Made by a program: the position numbers and the translations under genes
Notes under the pieces: generated by a model
What the model was told of the DNA's origin: nothing
The model's input: only the letters and a program-made list of their open reading frames with translations
Databases searched by the model: none
From: Pedobacter nyackensis
Lineage (GTDB): Bacteria > Bacteroidota > Bacteroidia > Sphingobacteriales > Sphingobacteriaceae
Length of the DNA: 64,000 nt
NCBI RefSeq assembly: GCF_900176505.1
Contig: NZ_FWYB01000013.1
Location: 62,001-126,000, forward strand
Reading direction: 5' to 3'
In this document: positions 17,369-25,438 of the stretch, piece after piece
How the letters are laid out: each line of letters starts with the position of its first letter
Numbering within the stretch: the first letter of the stretch is position 1

Positions 17369-18217
17369 CTACATGATGATCTGTTTCCCAGCCTCATTGA
17401 TAAAGAAATAGCCGTTTACCTGAGGAAAGAATTTTACATAAAATTTGATTGCAGGCGATGCAGTATTGTAGAAATCATAATCCTCAGTTCCATCTGTACG
17501 CTTGGTAAGGGCATATCCTAACTGTGGATTTCTGGTAACCCAGGTAAAGGGATCCTTAACAAACAGTCTTACATTTTCCAGATAGTACAAAGTTCTGGGG
17601 ATTTCAAGATATGCATTTGGCATTGTTGGGTTTACCAGATCCTTTCCACCGGAAATCAAAAACAACTGATGGGTTACCCTACTGTATTGTCCCAGCTGTC
17701 CTTGCCAGAACATCCACCATGACGGCATTTCCAGTCTGTTAGAATAAACTATTTTTTTTGTCCGCAGCTTAACCGGCAAATCCTGTTTAAAATCAGCATT
17801 TCCAATAAGCCTAAATGTTAAGGCGACAGACTTACTGGTTAAATTTTGATCGATATTTTTGATGATCACCGGAACATTTATTTTGCCCGAATCAGCAGGC
17901 ATGATGTAAAAAGGTTTGAGTGGTTCGTAGTGCTTATCCCTTTCTGCGGTCGTGGCCGTATCTACGACAGTTAAAATAAACTGTCTGTCACGCTTCTCAC
18001 GTTTACCTGATACCACAATCGGTACCCAAATGGTGTCTTTTGCCAATCCCGGACTGGTAGAGAAGGAATAAGGGACTGCAGCCGTATCAAAAACGCCTTT
18101 ATTATCGTAATAATTTAAGTAAATATTATCAATGGATTCGTAAGTGGATATATCGTTCTTTTTACAGGCAAGTAGCAATGTGCCCAGTATAAAAACATAA
18201 AATATGTTCATTTTCAT
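17369..18217 (-). CDS. DUF4843 lipoprotein (system 2)
   Basis: 282-residue lipoprotein with signal MKMNIFYVFILGTLLLAC (lipobox LLLAC, Cys18) followed by KKND. The body shows the DUF4843 pattern: an N-terminal YLNYYDNKGVFDTAAVPYSFS, then WVPIVVSGKREKRDRQFIL, a Calx-beta/fibronectin-like beta region, and a C-terminal W-rich part (SWWMFWQGQLGQYS). The family is found next to SusD genes and is thought to be part of the surface assembly; its molecular role is not known. It is 11 bases downstream of susD and 22 bases before the chosen start of the PKD-like gene, so all are one operon. Confidence 0.88.
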   Translation of the reverse strand: MKMNIFYVFILGTLLLACKKNDISTYESIDNIYLNYYDNKGVFDTAAVPYSFSTSPGLAKDTIWVPIVVSGKREKRDRQFILTVVDTATTAERDKHYEPLKPFYIMPADSGKINVPVIIKNIDQNLTSKSVALTFRLIGNADFKQDLPVKLRTKKIVYSNRLEMPSWWMFWQGQLGQYSRVTHQLFLISGGKDLVNPTMPNAYLEIPRTLYYLENVRLFVKDPFTWVTRNPQLGYALTKRTDGTEDYDFYNTASPAIKFYVKFFPQVNGYFFINEAGKQIIM

Positions 18218-18228
18218 AATCGCTGTGT

Positions 18229-19737
18229 TTAGTTTCTATAAGCTTGTTCGTCAACTGGAATTGGGGAAACAAAAATGCTGTTAGAGGCAGGATAGATCAG
18301 CCCGTTGGCATTAATTACGTCCCTATTTAACCTTTTATGCATAAAGAAAATCTGGCTTTCGCCGTAAAATTCCTTTCGTGCCTCACCCACAAGCTTATCT
18401 ATAAATTCGCTTCTGGTGATGTTCTTTGGCAATGGCGTACCAATTCCACGGTGTTTACGTACCGTATCTACTAAGGCAGTTGCATTGATCGGGTCGCTGT
18501 CGAAACTGGCTTCCGCAGCAATGTAATAAACTTCCGATAGTCGTAAACCCGGCGTTACCGTTGGGTGAAGGTTTTTTAAAGGAGTGGAATTTGTCGTGTA
18601 CTTCTGTAAAAAAGCTTTTCCAGCGTTATTGGATGATGGTACATCGCGAAACCATTGTGCCCTACGCCAGTCATCCGCACCTACTGTTCCTTTTTCATAG
18701 ATTAAGTCCTTCTGTGTAATGGAAGGCACGTACATCGCGTCATTTTTTGAAAATAAAGCTGCGAAATGATCAACCTGGTTATTGTCTTGTGAAACAAACC
18801 AGGCCGTAATCAGCTCCGGATAAAAAACTTTATCTCTCTGTTCCGGATTTGTATTGTTAAAGTCTGCGCTCTGGGTCCAGGGGAATTTTTTAGCGTCTAT
18901 CACCTCTTTGGCATTTTGCAAACTATTTGGCAGGTCATTTTTATACAGATAGACTCTGGCCAGCTGGCCGCATACCGTATAATAGTTCATGCGGTGCCTT
19001 CTGTTCTGAAGAAACAGGGAAGAACTATTTGTCTCAGTTGCTTTCTTTGCTTCTGGTGTACCATCCGGATAGACTTTTCCAGGGTAACCAATAATGTAGC
19101 CTGGACTTAAAATAGGATCAGAGGTCCGAAGCAGCACTTTAGCTGCAGAAAGGTCGGCAATTACTTTATCCAACACCTCTGTTACAGTAGAAAAAGGGGT
19201 GCTTTTTATAGAAACCGCAGCTACATAAGGAATTGCCGGAGCGCTTGGATTATTTTTAAATGACGGCGCATACATCCTTAACAAGTCAAAGTGCAGGTAA
19301 GCGCGCAGAGTAAACGTTTCTCCCTTGATCAGCTCAAAGTTTTTATCCTGGAAAACGGCTTTCCTCTGATCGATCACTTCAAGTATGGCGTTACAATTAC
19401 TGATAGCCTTGTAGCAATTTGTCCAGATCTGATCGTATTTGCTGATCAGCGTCTGATCGGTATATTTAAATGAGGCAATTTTCTGCAGATTAAGATCTGT
19501 AAGCGTATAATTTTGGGCCATAATGTCCAGATTAGACACGGTAAGATTACCACCGTATAAATCGCGGGTGGCACAATAGGTATAAACCCCGTTCAATGCT
19601 TCTTTGAAACCCTCCTCGGTTGTAAATAATTGTTCCTTTGTTACATCGGACTCTGGCTGTACATCAAGAAATTTCTTGCATGAAGTACAAACCAGCAAGC
19701 AGATAATAAATATATAAGCTAATTTTAATGATTTCAT
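18229..19737 (-). CDS. RagB/SusD family lipoprotein (system 2)
   Basis: 502 residues with lipobox LLVCTSC and mature start KKFLDVQPESDVTKEQLFTTEEGF, the standard SusD opening. The TPR-like helices (GETFTLRAYLHFDLLRMYAP) and the C-terminal LSEVYYIAAEASFDSDPINA... REFYGESQIFFMHKRLNRD are typical. It is the ligand-binding lid of the neighbouring SusC, which ends 11 bases upstream. No glycoside hydrolase or lyase gene is nearby, so the ligand need not be a glycan. The SusD of system 3 shares the same arrangement and is probably a paralogue. Confidence 0.95.
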   Translation of the reverse strand: MKSLKLAYIFIICLLVCTSCKKFLDVQPESDVTKEQLFTTEEGFKEALNGVYTYCATRDLYGGNLTVSNLDIMAQNYTLTDLNLQKIASFKYTDQTLISKYDQIWTNCYKAISNCNAILEVIDQRKAVFQDKNFELIKGETFTLRAYLHFDLLRMYAPSFKNNPSAPAIPYVAAVSIKSTPFSTVTEVLDKVIADLSAAKVLLRTSDPILSPGYIIGYPGKVYPDGTPEAKKATETNSSSLFLQNRRHRMNYYTVCGQLARVYLYKNDLPNSLQNAKEVIDAKKFPWTQSADFNNTNPEQRDKVFYPELITAWFVSQDNNQVDHFAALFSKNDAMYVPSITQKDLIYEKGTVGADDWRRAQWFRDVPSSNNAGKAFLQKYTTNSTPLKNLHPTVTPGLRLSEVYYIAAEASFDSDPINATALVDTVRKHRGIGTPLPKNITRSEFIDKLVGEARKEFYGESQIFFMHKRLNRDVINANGLIYPASNSIFVSPIPVDEQAYRN

Positions 19738-19748
19738 GTGGCTGTTTT

Positions 19749-22700
19749 TTAGAAGGTGGCCTGTAAAGAAAATGTGATGCTTCTGGCGAAAGGTGAATCT
19801 ATACCCCGCTCTATTTCTACGGTCGATGCCCTGAAAATATCATTCATGGTAACCGCTGTTCTTAAAGTCTGGAACCCGGCTTTACGAACGAAATCCTTTT
19901 TAAAATCGTACGACATATAAACCGACTGCAGGTCTATTAAATTCTCTTTTTGAATAAACCTTGAACTTGCCCTGGTTAATGACAGATCCTGTATGTTTTT
20001 GTATAAAGCAGGATCTCCCGGGTTAACCCATCTTTGCGATAATGCTCTCCTATCTACATTAAAGCGGGGATCAGCATTTTCGATTCTGTCTACCAGTGTC
20101 TGGTTATAAATCTCCCCTCCCATGCGATAGTAAAAGCTAAAACTGACCATGAAATTCTTATAACTGATATTACTACCCAGATTACCCGCAACCTTAGGTG
20201 TACTATCACCCACAGGCTGAGTGTCTTTAATATCATAGTCGTAGGTTAAAGTCCCATCCCTTTTTACATAAATCTCTTTACCATTTTCCGGATCAATTCC
20301 TAAAGATTTTACTGCATATATGGTATTGAGCGACTGACCTTCATTATAGCGCAGTAAGGGCATTGATAACAAGCCATTTGCAGCATTTTCATTGTAGGCA
20401 GGATCACTCTGAAGATCGTCGATCTTATTATTCAGAACTTTTAAGGAATTTGAAAGTTTGACCAATGTATTGGTATTGTGGGCCAGGTTACCGGTTATGT
20501 TGACATTCCAACCCGAAGCATTAAGCGCATTAGCCGTAAGATAGATCTCGTATCCTTTATTCGCCATATCGCCCAGGTTTTCCTTATAAGTAGTAAAACC
20601 TGTAGATGGGGCAAGGCTGATATCCGTAATCAATCCCTTGGTAAGTTTGTAATAGTAGCGTGGGGAAAGGACTATGCGATCCTTAAAAAATCCGATATCC
20701 AGTCCGGCATCATATGTGTTTGTCTTTTGCCATTGCAGATTACTATTACCATAACCGAGCTGAGCGGCACCAATACCGGTCGAATACCAGTTTTGCGAAT
20801 AGTATCCATACATAGATCTGGACATATAAGGTTCAAACCCTACAGAACCAAGTGTTCCTGTACTGGCTTTTAGCCTCAACTGACTAATTACCGCCGATCC
20901 CTGAAGGAAATCTTCATTATGAATATTCCATCCCGTACCTACTGCCCAGAAAGGAGCAAAACGTTTATTTGATCCGAATGCAGAAGATCCCTCCATCCTG
21001 AACGATCCATCAAACAGATATTTGTTTTTATAAGAATAGTTACCGGAAAAGAATGCTCCCGCCGTCCTGTTGATTAGCACATTGCCAGCAGGGCCTGAAT
21101 TTTCTTTATAAATCCGGGCAAAACCAATATTGGTAAACCGGTCGTTAGAGAATCCCTGCGCTTCAACCGATTTAAAATCAGACTTGGCAGAAAGGGCATT
21201 GGCCCCCAGTACAAGGTTGAAAAAATTGTCTCCAACCTGCTTGTTATAATTGATGGTTAAATTTCCGTCAATGGCAGTTCTGTTGGTCGTTGTATATCGG
21301 TAAGTTCCTCTGTTATTCAATTTATCCGTAGCATACTCATAAAATTCGTTGCTGGAAGGTGAACGAAATATATCCGCTTTTGAATTGGTTTGATTTAAGC
21401 TGATCAATCCTTTGATGCGCAGACTGGATGATAATTTATAATCAGCAGAAAAGGCGTCGATTATTTCCAGATAGGATTCCTTATTGAAATTGCTTAACCC
21501 GGCCTCAAATAAGGGGTTAAATACATATACACTTTTATACTGATTGTCCTGGTTTCTAAATGTGTTTACACGCCAGTTCGCCAGTTCCTGAATAACACGA
21601 CCAGTACTGTCTGCTTTAGGAAAATATGGATTCATTAGGGCATAGGTAGAAAAACTGCCATATGGAGAATTCACAGCATTGGTCTGGTTGATGGAAAGAT
21701 CATTTCTCAAGATCAGTTTGGGAGAAGGATTATACGTGAAATTCATACCTCCACTATACCGATCTCTTGTGGCACCTTTCATTACACCCGGCTGGGTCTG
21801 ATACCTGACATCAATGCCATAACGAAAAGTCTCATCTCCACCCTGGGCATTAAGCGAGTGTTTCTGTGCGTAGCTATTACGAAGTGGCTGTGATAACCAA
21901 TAGGTATCCACACCACTAGCAACATTTCTTAATCTGGAAAACAGCTGTGCATCTAATACATCTTGCGGAGTATCGCCGCTGGATCCGCCTGTTTTGTACA
22001 TCCCGGCAAGCTGCTCATAAGCTATTTTATCTTTGGCATTGAGCACCTGATAGTCGGAAAGGTCTGGTCCGGAAAAAGTAAGTTCATAGTTATATCCCAA
22101 TTGCAGTTTACCCGCCACAGGAGCCTTTGTGCTTATAACCATAACCCCGTTGGCCGCTCTTGATCCGTAAACCGCTGTTGCAGCTGCATCCTTAAGCAGT
22201 GTTATAGACGCAATGCGATTGATATCCAGATCTATTACTTTTTGCAGAGAGACTTCAAAACCGTCTAATATAAAAGCCGGTAAATTAAATGAACTGGATA
22301 AATTGTTCCGGTCCAACACGTCATCCTTAGTTTCGGGGATCCCTGGTAGTGCAGTAGCACCCCGTACATTGATTCTTGGCAGGGCATTTGGATCTGATCC
22401 GGCAAGGTTATTATCCAGCAATCTGAAGGAAGGATCGAATGACTGAATAGCTTTCAGTACATTTTGCGGGTTAGTTCTTTTCAGGTCTTCTCCCTGAATA
22501 ACGATGGCATTTCCCGTATAACTCTCCTTTTTAATGGTCTGGTAACCGGTAACAATTACATCATTCATCAGGTTTACCTGATCTTCCATGCTCACCGTTA
22601 AAAACTTTGAGTCTCCTACCTTTACTTCTTTTTCTTTAAATCCGATGTAACTGAAGATGATTATATCTCCTGGTTGTGCATCAATTTTAAATTCTCCCTT

Positions 22701-23201
22701 ACTATTGGTTTGGGCCCTTACACTTTTATTCCCTTTAATGGTAATATTTACACCAGGAATTCCACTCTGCTTTTGAGGGTCAATCACTTTTCCTGTGATG
22801 TCGATCCAATTGCTGGCGGTTTCTATAGTATTATCAACCACCTTATTTCTGACTACAATGGTCTTGTCGACGATGTTAAAGGTTAAATTCTGATCAGTAA
22901 GACATGCTTTAAGTGCCTCTTCCAAAGGAACATTCTTCAATTCTACATTCAACATTTGCCTGTTCAGGTTAACCTTCCCACTATAGAAAAACAGATACCC
23001 TGTTTGTTTTTTGATATCCCTGAAAACGGTTTCAAGTGTGGTGTTTTTCCTGGAAACAGTAACACTTTGTGAATAGCTAGCAGCAGATAAATGCATCGTG
23101 CCGATCAGTAATAAAATAGCAGTTAATTTCATCACTATTAGTAATTTGTACTTTACCCGCCACATAGAAAATACGGGGTTGTAAAGAAAAGTTAATTTCA
23201 T
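19749..23201 (-). CDS. SusC/RagA TonB-dependent receptor with STN domain (system 2)
   Basis: 1150-residue outer-membrane transporter. Order: a 23-residue lead, signal peptide from Met24 (MKLTAILLLIGTMHLSAAS), STN domain about 47-115 (TGYLFFYSGKVNLNRQ), carboxypeptidase-regulatory-like domain about 132-208 (GVNITIKGNKSVRAQTNSKG), plug with LLKDAAATAVYGSRAANG, and barrel with terminal aromatic residue (LQATF). The STN domain and the upstream sigma/FecR pair mark it as a trans-envelope signalling transporter. Whether translation begins at 23201 or at Met24 is uncertain. It is separated from FecR by 201 bases that contain the predicted antisense RNA and terminator. Confidence 0.96.
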   Translation of the reverse strand: MKLTFLYNPVFSMWRVKYKLLIVMKLTAILLLIGTMHLSAASYSQSVTVSRKNTTLETVFRDIKKQTGYLFFYSGKVNLNRQMLNVELKNVPLEEALKACLTDQNLTFNIVDKTIVVRNKVVDNTIETASNWIDITGKVIDPQKQSGIPGVNITIKGNKSVRAQTNSKGEFKIDAQPGDIIIFSYIGFKEKEVKVGDSKFLTVSMEDQVNLMNDVIVTGYQTIKKESYTGNAIVIQGEDLKRTNPQNVLKAIQSFDPSFRLLDNNLAGSDPNALPRINVRGATALPGIPETKDDVLDRNNLSSSFNLPAFILDGFEVSLQKVIDLDINRIASITLLKDAAATAVYGSRAANGVMVISTKAPVAGKLQLGYNYELTFSGPDLSDYQVLNAKDKIAYEQLAGMYKTGGSSGDTPQDVLDAQLFSRLRNVASGVDTYWLSQPLRNSYAQKHSLNAQGGDETFRYGIDVRYQTQPGVMKGATRDRYSGGMNFTYNPSPKLILRNDLSINQTNAVNSPYGSFSTYALMNPYFPKADSTGRVIQELANWRVNTFRNQDNQYKSVYVFNPLFEAGLSNFNKESYLEIIDAFSADYKLSSSLRIKGLISLNQTNSKADIFRSPSSNEFYEYATDKLNNRGTYRYTTTNRTAIDGNLTINYNKQVGDNFFNLVLGANALSAKSDFKSVEAQGFSNDRFTNIGFARIYKENSGPAGNVLINRTAGAFFSGNYSYKNKYLFDGSFRMEGSSAFGSNKRFAPFWAVGTGWNIHNEDFLQGSAVISQLRLKASTGTLGSVGFEPYMSRSMYGYYSQNWYSTGIGAAQLGYGNSNLQWQKTNTYDAGLDIGFFKDRIVLSPRYYYKLTKGLITDISLAPSTGFTTYKENLGDMANKGYEIYLTANALNASGWNVNITGNLAHNTNTLVKLSNSLKVLNNKIDDLQSDPAYNENAANGLLSMPLLRYNEGQSLNTIYAVKSLGIDPENGKEIYVKRDGTLTYDYDIKDTQPVGDSTPKVAGNLGSNISYKNFMVSFSFYYRMGGEIYNQTLVDRIENADPRFNVDRRALSQRWVNPGDPALYKNIQDLSLTRASSRFIQKENLIDLQSVYMSYDFKKDFVRKAGFQTLRTAVTMNDIFRASTVEIERGIDSPFARSITFSLQATF

Positions 23202-23213
23202 ACTTTTGGAATA

Positions 23214-23301
23214 GAATTAAGTGAATAAATAGCAACCCGGTCTCAACATCTGGCTGCTGACTTTTTTTTGACCGGAAGTGGTGAGACACTTCCGGTTTTT
23301 T
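23214..23301 (+). ncRNA. Predicted cis-antisense small RNA opposite the system 2 SusC leader
   Basis: Plus-strand TACTTTTG (23201-23208) with TTG at 23179-23181, a 19-base spacer, matches the Bacteroidetes -33/-7 promoter. A perfect terminator hairpin ends at 23301, giving an RNA of about 88 nt antisense to the region just upstream of susC. This is the best promoter of the three predicted antisense RNAs. Expression is inferred. Confidence 0.45.
23271..23301 (+). terminator. Rho-independent terminator reading antisense in the FecR-SusC gap (system 2)
   Basis: Perfect stem ACCGGAAGTG / CACTTCCGGT with loop GTGAGA, then six T on the plus strand. On the minus strand the hairpin is followed by CAAAAAAAAG, which would not terminate, so it does not act as an end for the FecR transcript. 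Confidence 0.8.
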
Positions 23302-23402
23302 AGTCAAATCTTTTGTGGTTCTCAATCTATTGTAGCTTTCTTATCATCTGTGGTTGGTTTAGTCGGTTAAAGATTAGGTTCATTATTTTATTGATTTTGG
23401 AA

Positions 23403-24608
23403 CTATTGCTGGGATGGTCGTTGGTTATACGACACTTTAACGGTTTTCCCTACAACATCAAAATTTACATTATTGAGTTCCAGTATTTTAAACACTTCTG
23501 AAAGTTTACTGCTTCTGGAGATTTCTCCAAAATATTTTTCCTCGCTTATCGGGCCTACATATATTACATTGAGATCATACCATCTGGCAATCTGTCGCAT
23601 TACAGATTTAAGATCATCGCCCTCAAAGGAGAAAATACCATTGATCCAGGCGGTTTCCCTGTTTATATTAACACGATGTTTAGCGATAGTATTTCCATAA
23701 GCCCTATCCAGCACCGCCTGCTCTCCAGGTTCAATTAAGGTTGATTCTTTAACTGTAGAAACTTTTACAGCACCTTCCAACAATGTTGTTTTTATGGTTT
23801 GTTCATCAGCATAGGCATTCACATTGAAATGGGTCCCCAATACTTCTACAGTCTGCAGACCTGAAACCACCCTAAACCTCCTGTTTTTCTGCTTCGCAAC
23901 TTCAAAATAAGCCTCACCATTTAGCTCAACAATACGATCCTGCTCGTTAAGAGATGTAGGAAAAGTTAAAGAGGAAGCGGAATTGAGCATTACTTTGGTT
24001 CCATCTGAAAGCATGATGGTATATTGCCCGCCTTTAGGAGTAGAAATTGTATTCCGTGCGTTTTCTGTTGACTTTTCATTTGCGTCAACTACTGTATAAA
24101 TCAGTTCACCATCCTTAGATTTGCTGACACTAATCCCCGACTGCTTAGAAATTTCGCCTTTAGCGGCATCATTCAGTACAATTTGCTGCCCGTTTGCCAG
24201 TGTAAGAATAGCCTTGTTCCCCCCAGGACTAATCGCACGGTCCATTTGTGCTATAGGATCATCTTTTTGTTGGTAAACAAAAAAGTAAATTGAAACAGAA
24301 ACAAACAACAGTGCTGCTGCTGCCGCTCCGTATTTGATCCAGCTATAGCTTAGCTTCTTAATCTTTGGACCGGCAATACGCTGATCTATCTTTGCCTTGA
24401 TGTCATCTTTTAATTCAGAAAACAATGGTTCATTTTCATCATTAATAAGATCCTCTTTGACATCAAACATATTATAATAAGTTTCCAGGAACTTTGTTTC
24501 CTCTAAACTGGCCTTCTGTTGCCTGTATTTTGTGAGAATTCCTCTAAAATAATCTTTGTAAGCGCTTTTCATTATCCTTGTTATACCTATATGAGTCACA
24601 AATCCCAA
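23403..24608 (-). CDS. FecR-family anti-sigma factor (system 2)
   Basis: 401-residue inner-membrane anti-sigma factor: N-terminal cytoplasmic part (LTKYRQQKASLEETKFLETY), one membrane helix (YGAAAAALLFVSVSIYFFVY), FecR domain with TPKGGQYTIMLSDGTKVMLN and LNGEAYFEVAKQ, and C-terminal DUF4974 (FSFEGDDLKSVMRQIARWYD). It should respond to the STN domain of the neighbouring SusC and release the sigma factor. The start at 24608 (MGFVTHIGITRIMKSAYKD) may be too long; Met13 (base 24572, MKSAYKDYFRG) fits the family better. The 64-base gap to the sigma gene contains a block that is repeated upstream of the sigma gene. Confidence 0.93.
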   Translation of the reverse strand: MGFVTHIGITRIMKSAYKDYFRGILTKYRQQKASLEETKFLETYYNMFDVKEDLINDENEPLFSELKDDIKAKIDQRIAGPKIKKLSYSWIKYGAAAAALLFVSVSIYFFVYQQKDDPIAQMDRAISPGGNKAILTLANGQQIVLNDAAKGEISKQSGISVSKSKDGELIYTVVDANEKSTENARNTISTPKGGQYTIMLSDGTKVMLNSASSLTFPTSLNEQDRIVELNGEAYFEVAKQKNRRFRVVSGLQTVEVLGTHFNVNAYADEQTIKTTLLEGAVKVSTVKESTLIEPGEQAVLDRAYGNTIAKHRVNINRETAWINGIFSFEGDDLKSVMRQIARWYDLNVIYVGPISEEKYFGEISRSSKLSEVFKILELNNVNFDVVGKTVKVSYNQRPSQQ

Positions 24609-24666
24609 AATAGCCCACTCAGAATTAAAATTTTTATTTTTTCAGCCTACAACAACAAAAAAACCA
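24596..24666 (-). repeat. Regulatory direct repeat, copy A (upstream of FecR)
   Basis: This block and 25311-25379 are nearly identical over about 70 bases (shared segments include TCACAAA, CCCAAAATAGCCCAC, CAGAATTAA, CCTACAAC and a final A-run plus CCA). Copy A covers the sigma-FecR gap and the first bases of the FecR frame. It probably carries a promoter recognised by the system's own sigma factor. Confidence 0.75.
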
Positions 24667-24672
24667 GAGTTT

Positions 24673-25260
24673 TTATCGTGCCTGATAATATAAAATGACC
24701 GCATAAAACAGCATTAGCGAAGTTCTAAGCTTATTTAATGCCTTACCTAATTGATTTCTTACTGTTTTTGGAGAAATCTGCAACCTATCAGCAATTTCCT
24801 GACTACTCAAATCTTCTTCAAAACGCATTTTAAAGATAATACGTTGTTGTGTAGGCAGTCCTTCAATCAACTGATGAAAGGCTTCCAGAAACTCCTCATG
24901 CAATATTTTTGCGTCGGCATTACCCAGGGTACCTTCCAGGTCACCTGCGTTATCAGGAAGTGCAGCATATCTGCCTTCTTTCTCTAGATGTTTAAATACA
25001 CCATTTCTGGCAGCCACATTTAAATAAGCGGGAAGATTTTCAATTGGACTTTTGCTGCCCCTAACCCAAAGCTGAGTAAATACATCCTGAGCAATATCCT
25101 GAGACCGTTCCATATCATTCAACCTTTTAAAGGCGGTATTAAAAACCAACTTCCAGTATCTATTATATAAAACATCAAAAGCATCCCTGCTCCCCTCACT
25201 CAGCTGGAGCAAGAGCTCATTGTCCCCGACACTATTTAAACTTTCAGCGTACATCTTCAC
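24673..25260 (-). CDS. RNA polymerase ECF-type sigma-70 factor (system 2)
   Basis: 195 residues. Region 2 is visible as DAFDVLYNRYWKLVFNTAFK and DIAQDVFTQLWVRG, and region 4 as LPTQQRIIFKMRFEEDLSSQE with the helix-turn-helix LQISPKTVRNQLGKALNKLR. It starts the minus-strand system 2 set and should switch on SusC/SusD and accessory genes when FecR is inactivated. A perfect 16-base palindrome (25276-25291) and copy B of a repeated block lie directly upstream, so autoregulation is likely. The start at 25260 (MKMYAESLNS) is reasonable; Met3 is an alternative. Confidence 0.94.
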   Translation of the reverse strand: MKMYAESLNSVGDNELLLQLSEGSRDAFDVLYNRYWKLVFNTAFKRLNDMERSQDIAQDVFTQLWVRGSKSPIENLPAYLNVAARNGVFKHLEKEGRYAALPDNAGDLEGTLGNADAKILHEEFLEAFHQLIEGLPTQQRIIFKMRFEEDLSSQEIADRLQISPKTVRNQLGKALNKLRTSLMLFYAVILYYQAR

Positions 25261-25275
25261 CTTTAACAGCCAAAT

Positions 25276-25291
25276 CTATAAATATTTATAG
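25276..25291. promoter_or_regulatory. Perfect palindrome upstream of the system 2 sigma gene
   Basis: CTATAAATATTTATAG is a perfect 16-base palindrome placed 15-31 bases before the sigma ATG, close to where RNA polymerase or the ribosome must bind. It could be an operator; being fully AT-rich, it could also be chance. Confidence 0.35.
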
Positions 25292-25310
25292 TATTACCTA
25301 TACAGGTATG

Positions 25311-25379
25311 TCACAAAACCCAAAATAGCCCACACAGAATTAACATTTTTAATTTTTCACCCTACAACAAAAAAAACCA
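25311..25379 (-). repeat. Regulatory direct repeat, copy B (upstream of the sigma gene)
   Basis: Second copy of the block at 24596-24666, in the same orientation relative to the operon and about 50 bases before the sigma start. Differences are a few substitutions and a 2-3 base length change in the A-run. The pairing of the same block before sigma and before FecR suggests two promoters of one regulon. Confidence 0.75.
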
Positions 25380-25438
25380 TAACATCTGCAAAAGGTAAAC
25401 AGAAGAAGCAGGAACATGTTATATCCCAAAGGGTATCA

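Noticed and set aside
23271..23301. Hairpin as terminator of the FecR transcript
   Set aside because: On the minus strand it is followed by A, not T. The T run is on the plus strand, so a FecR terminator role is not supported.
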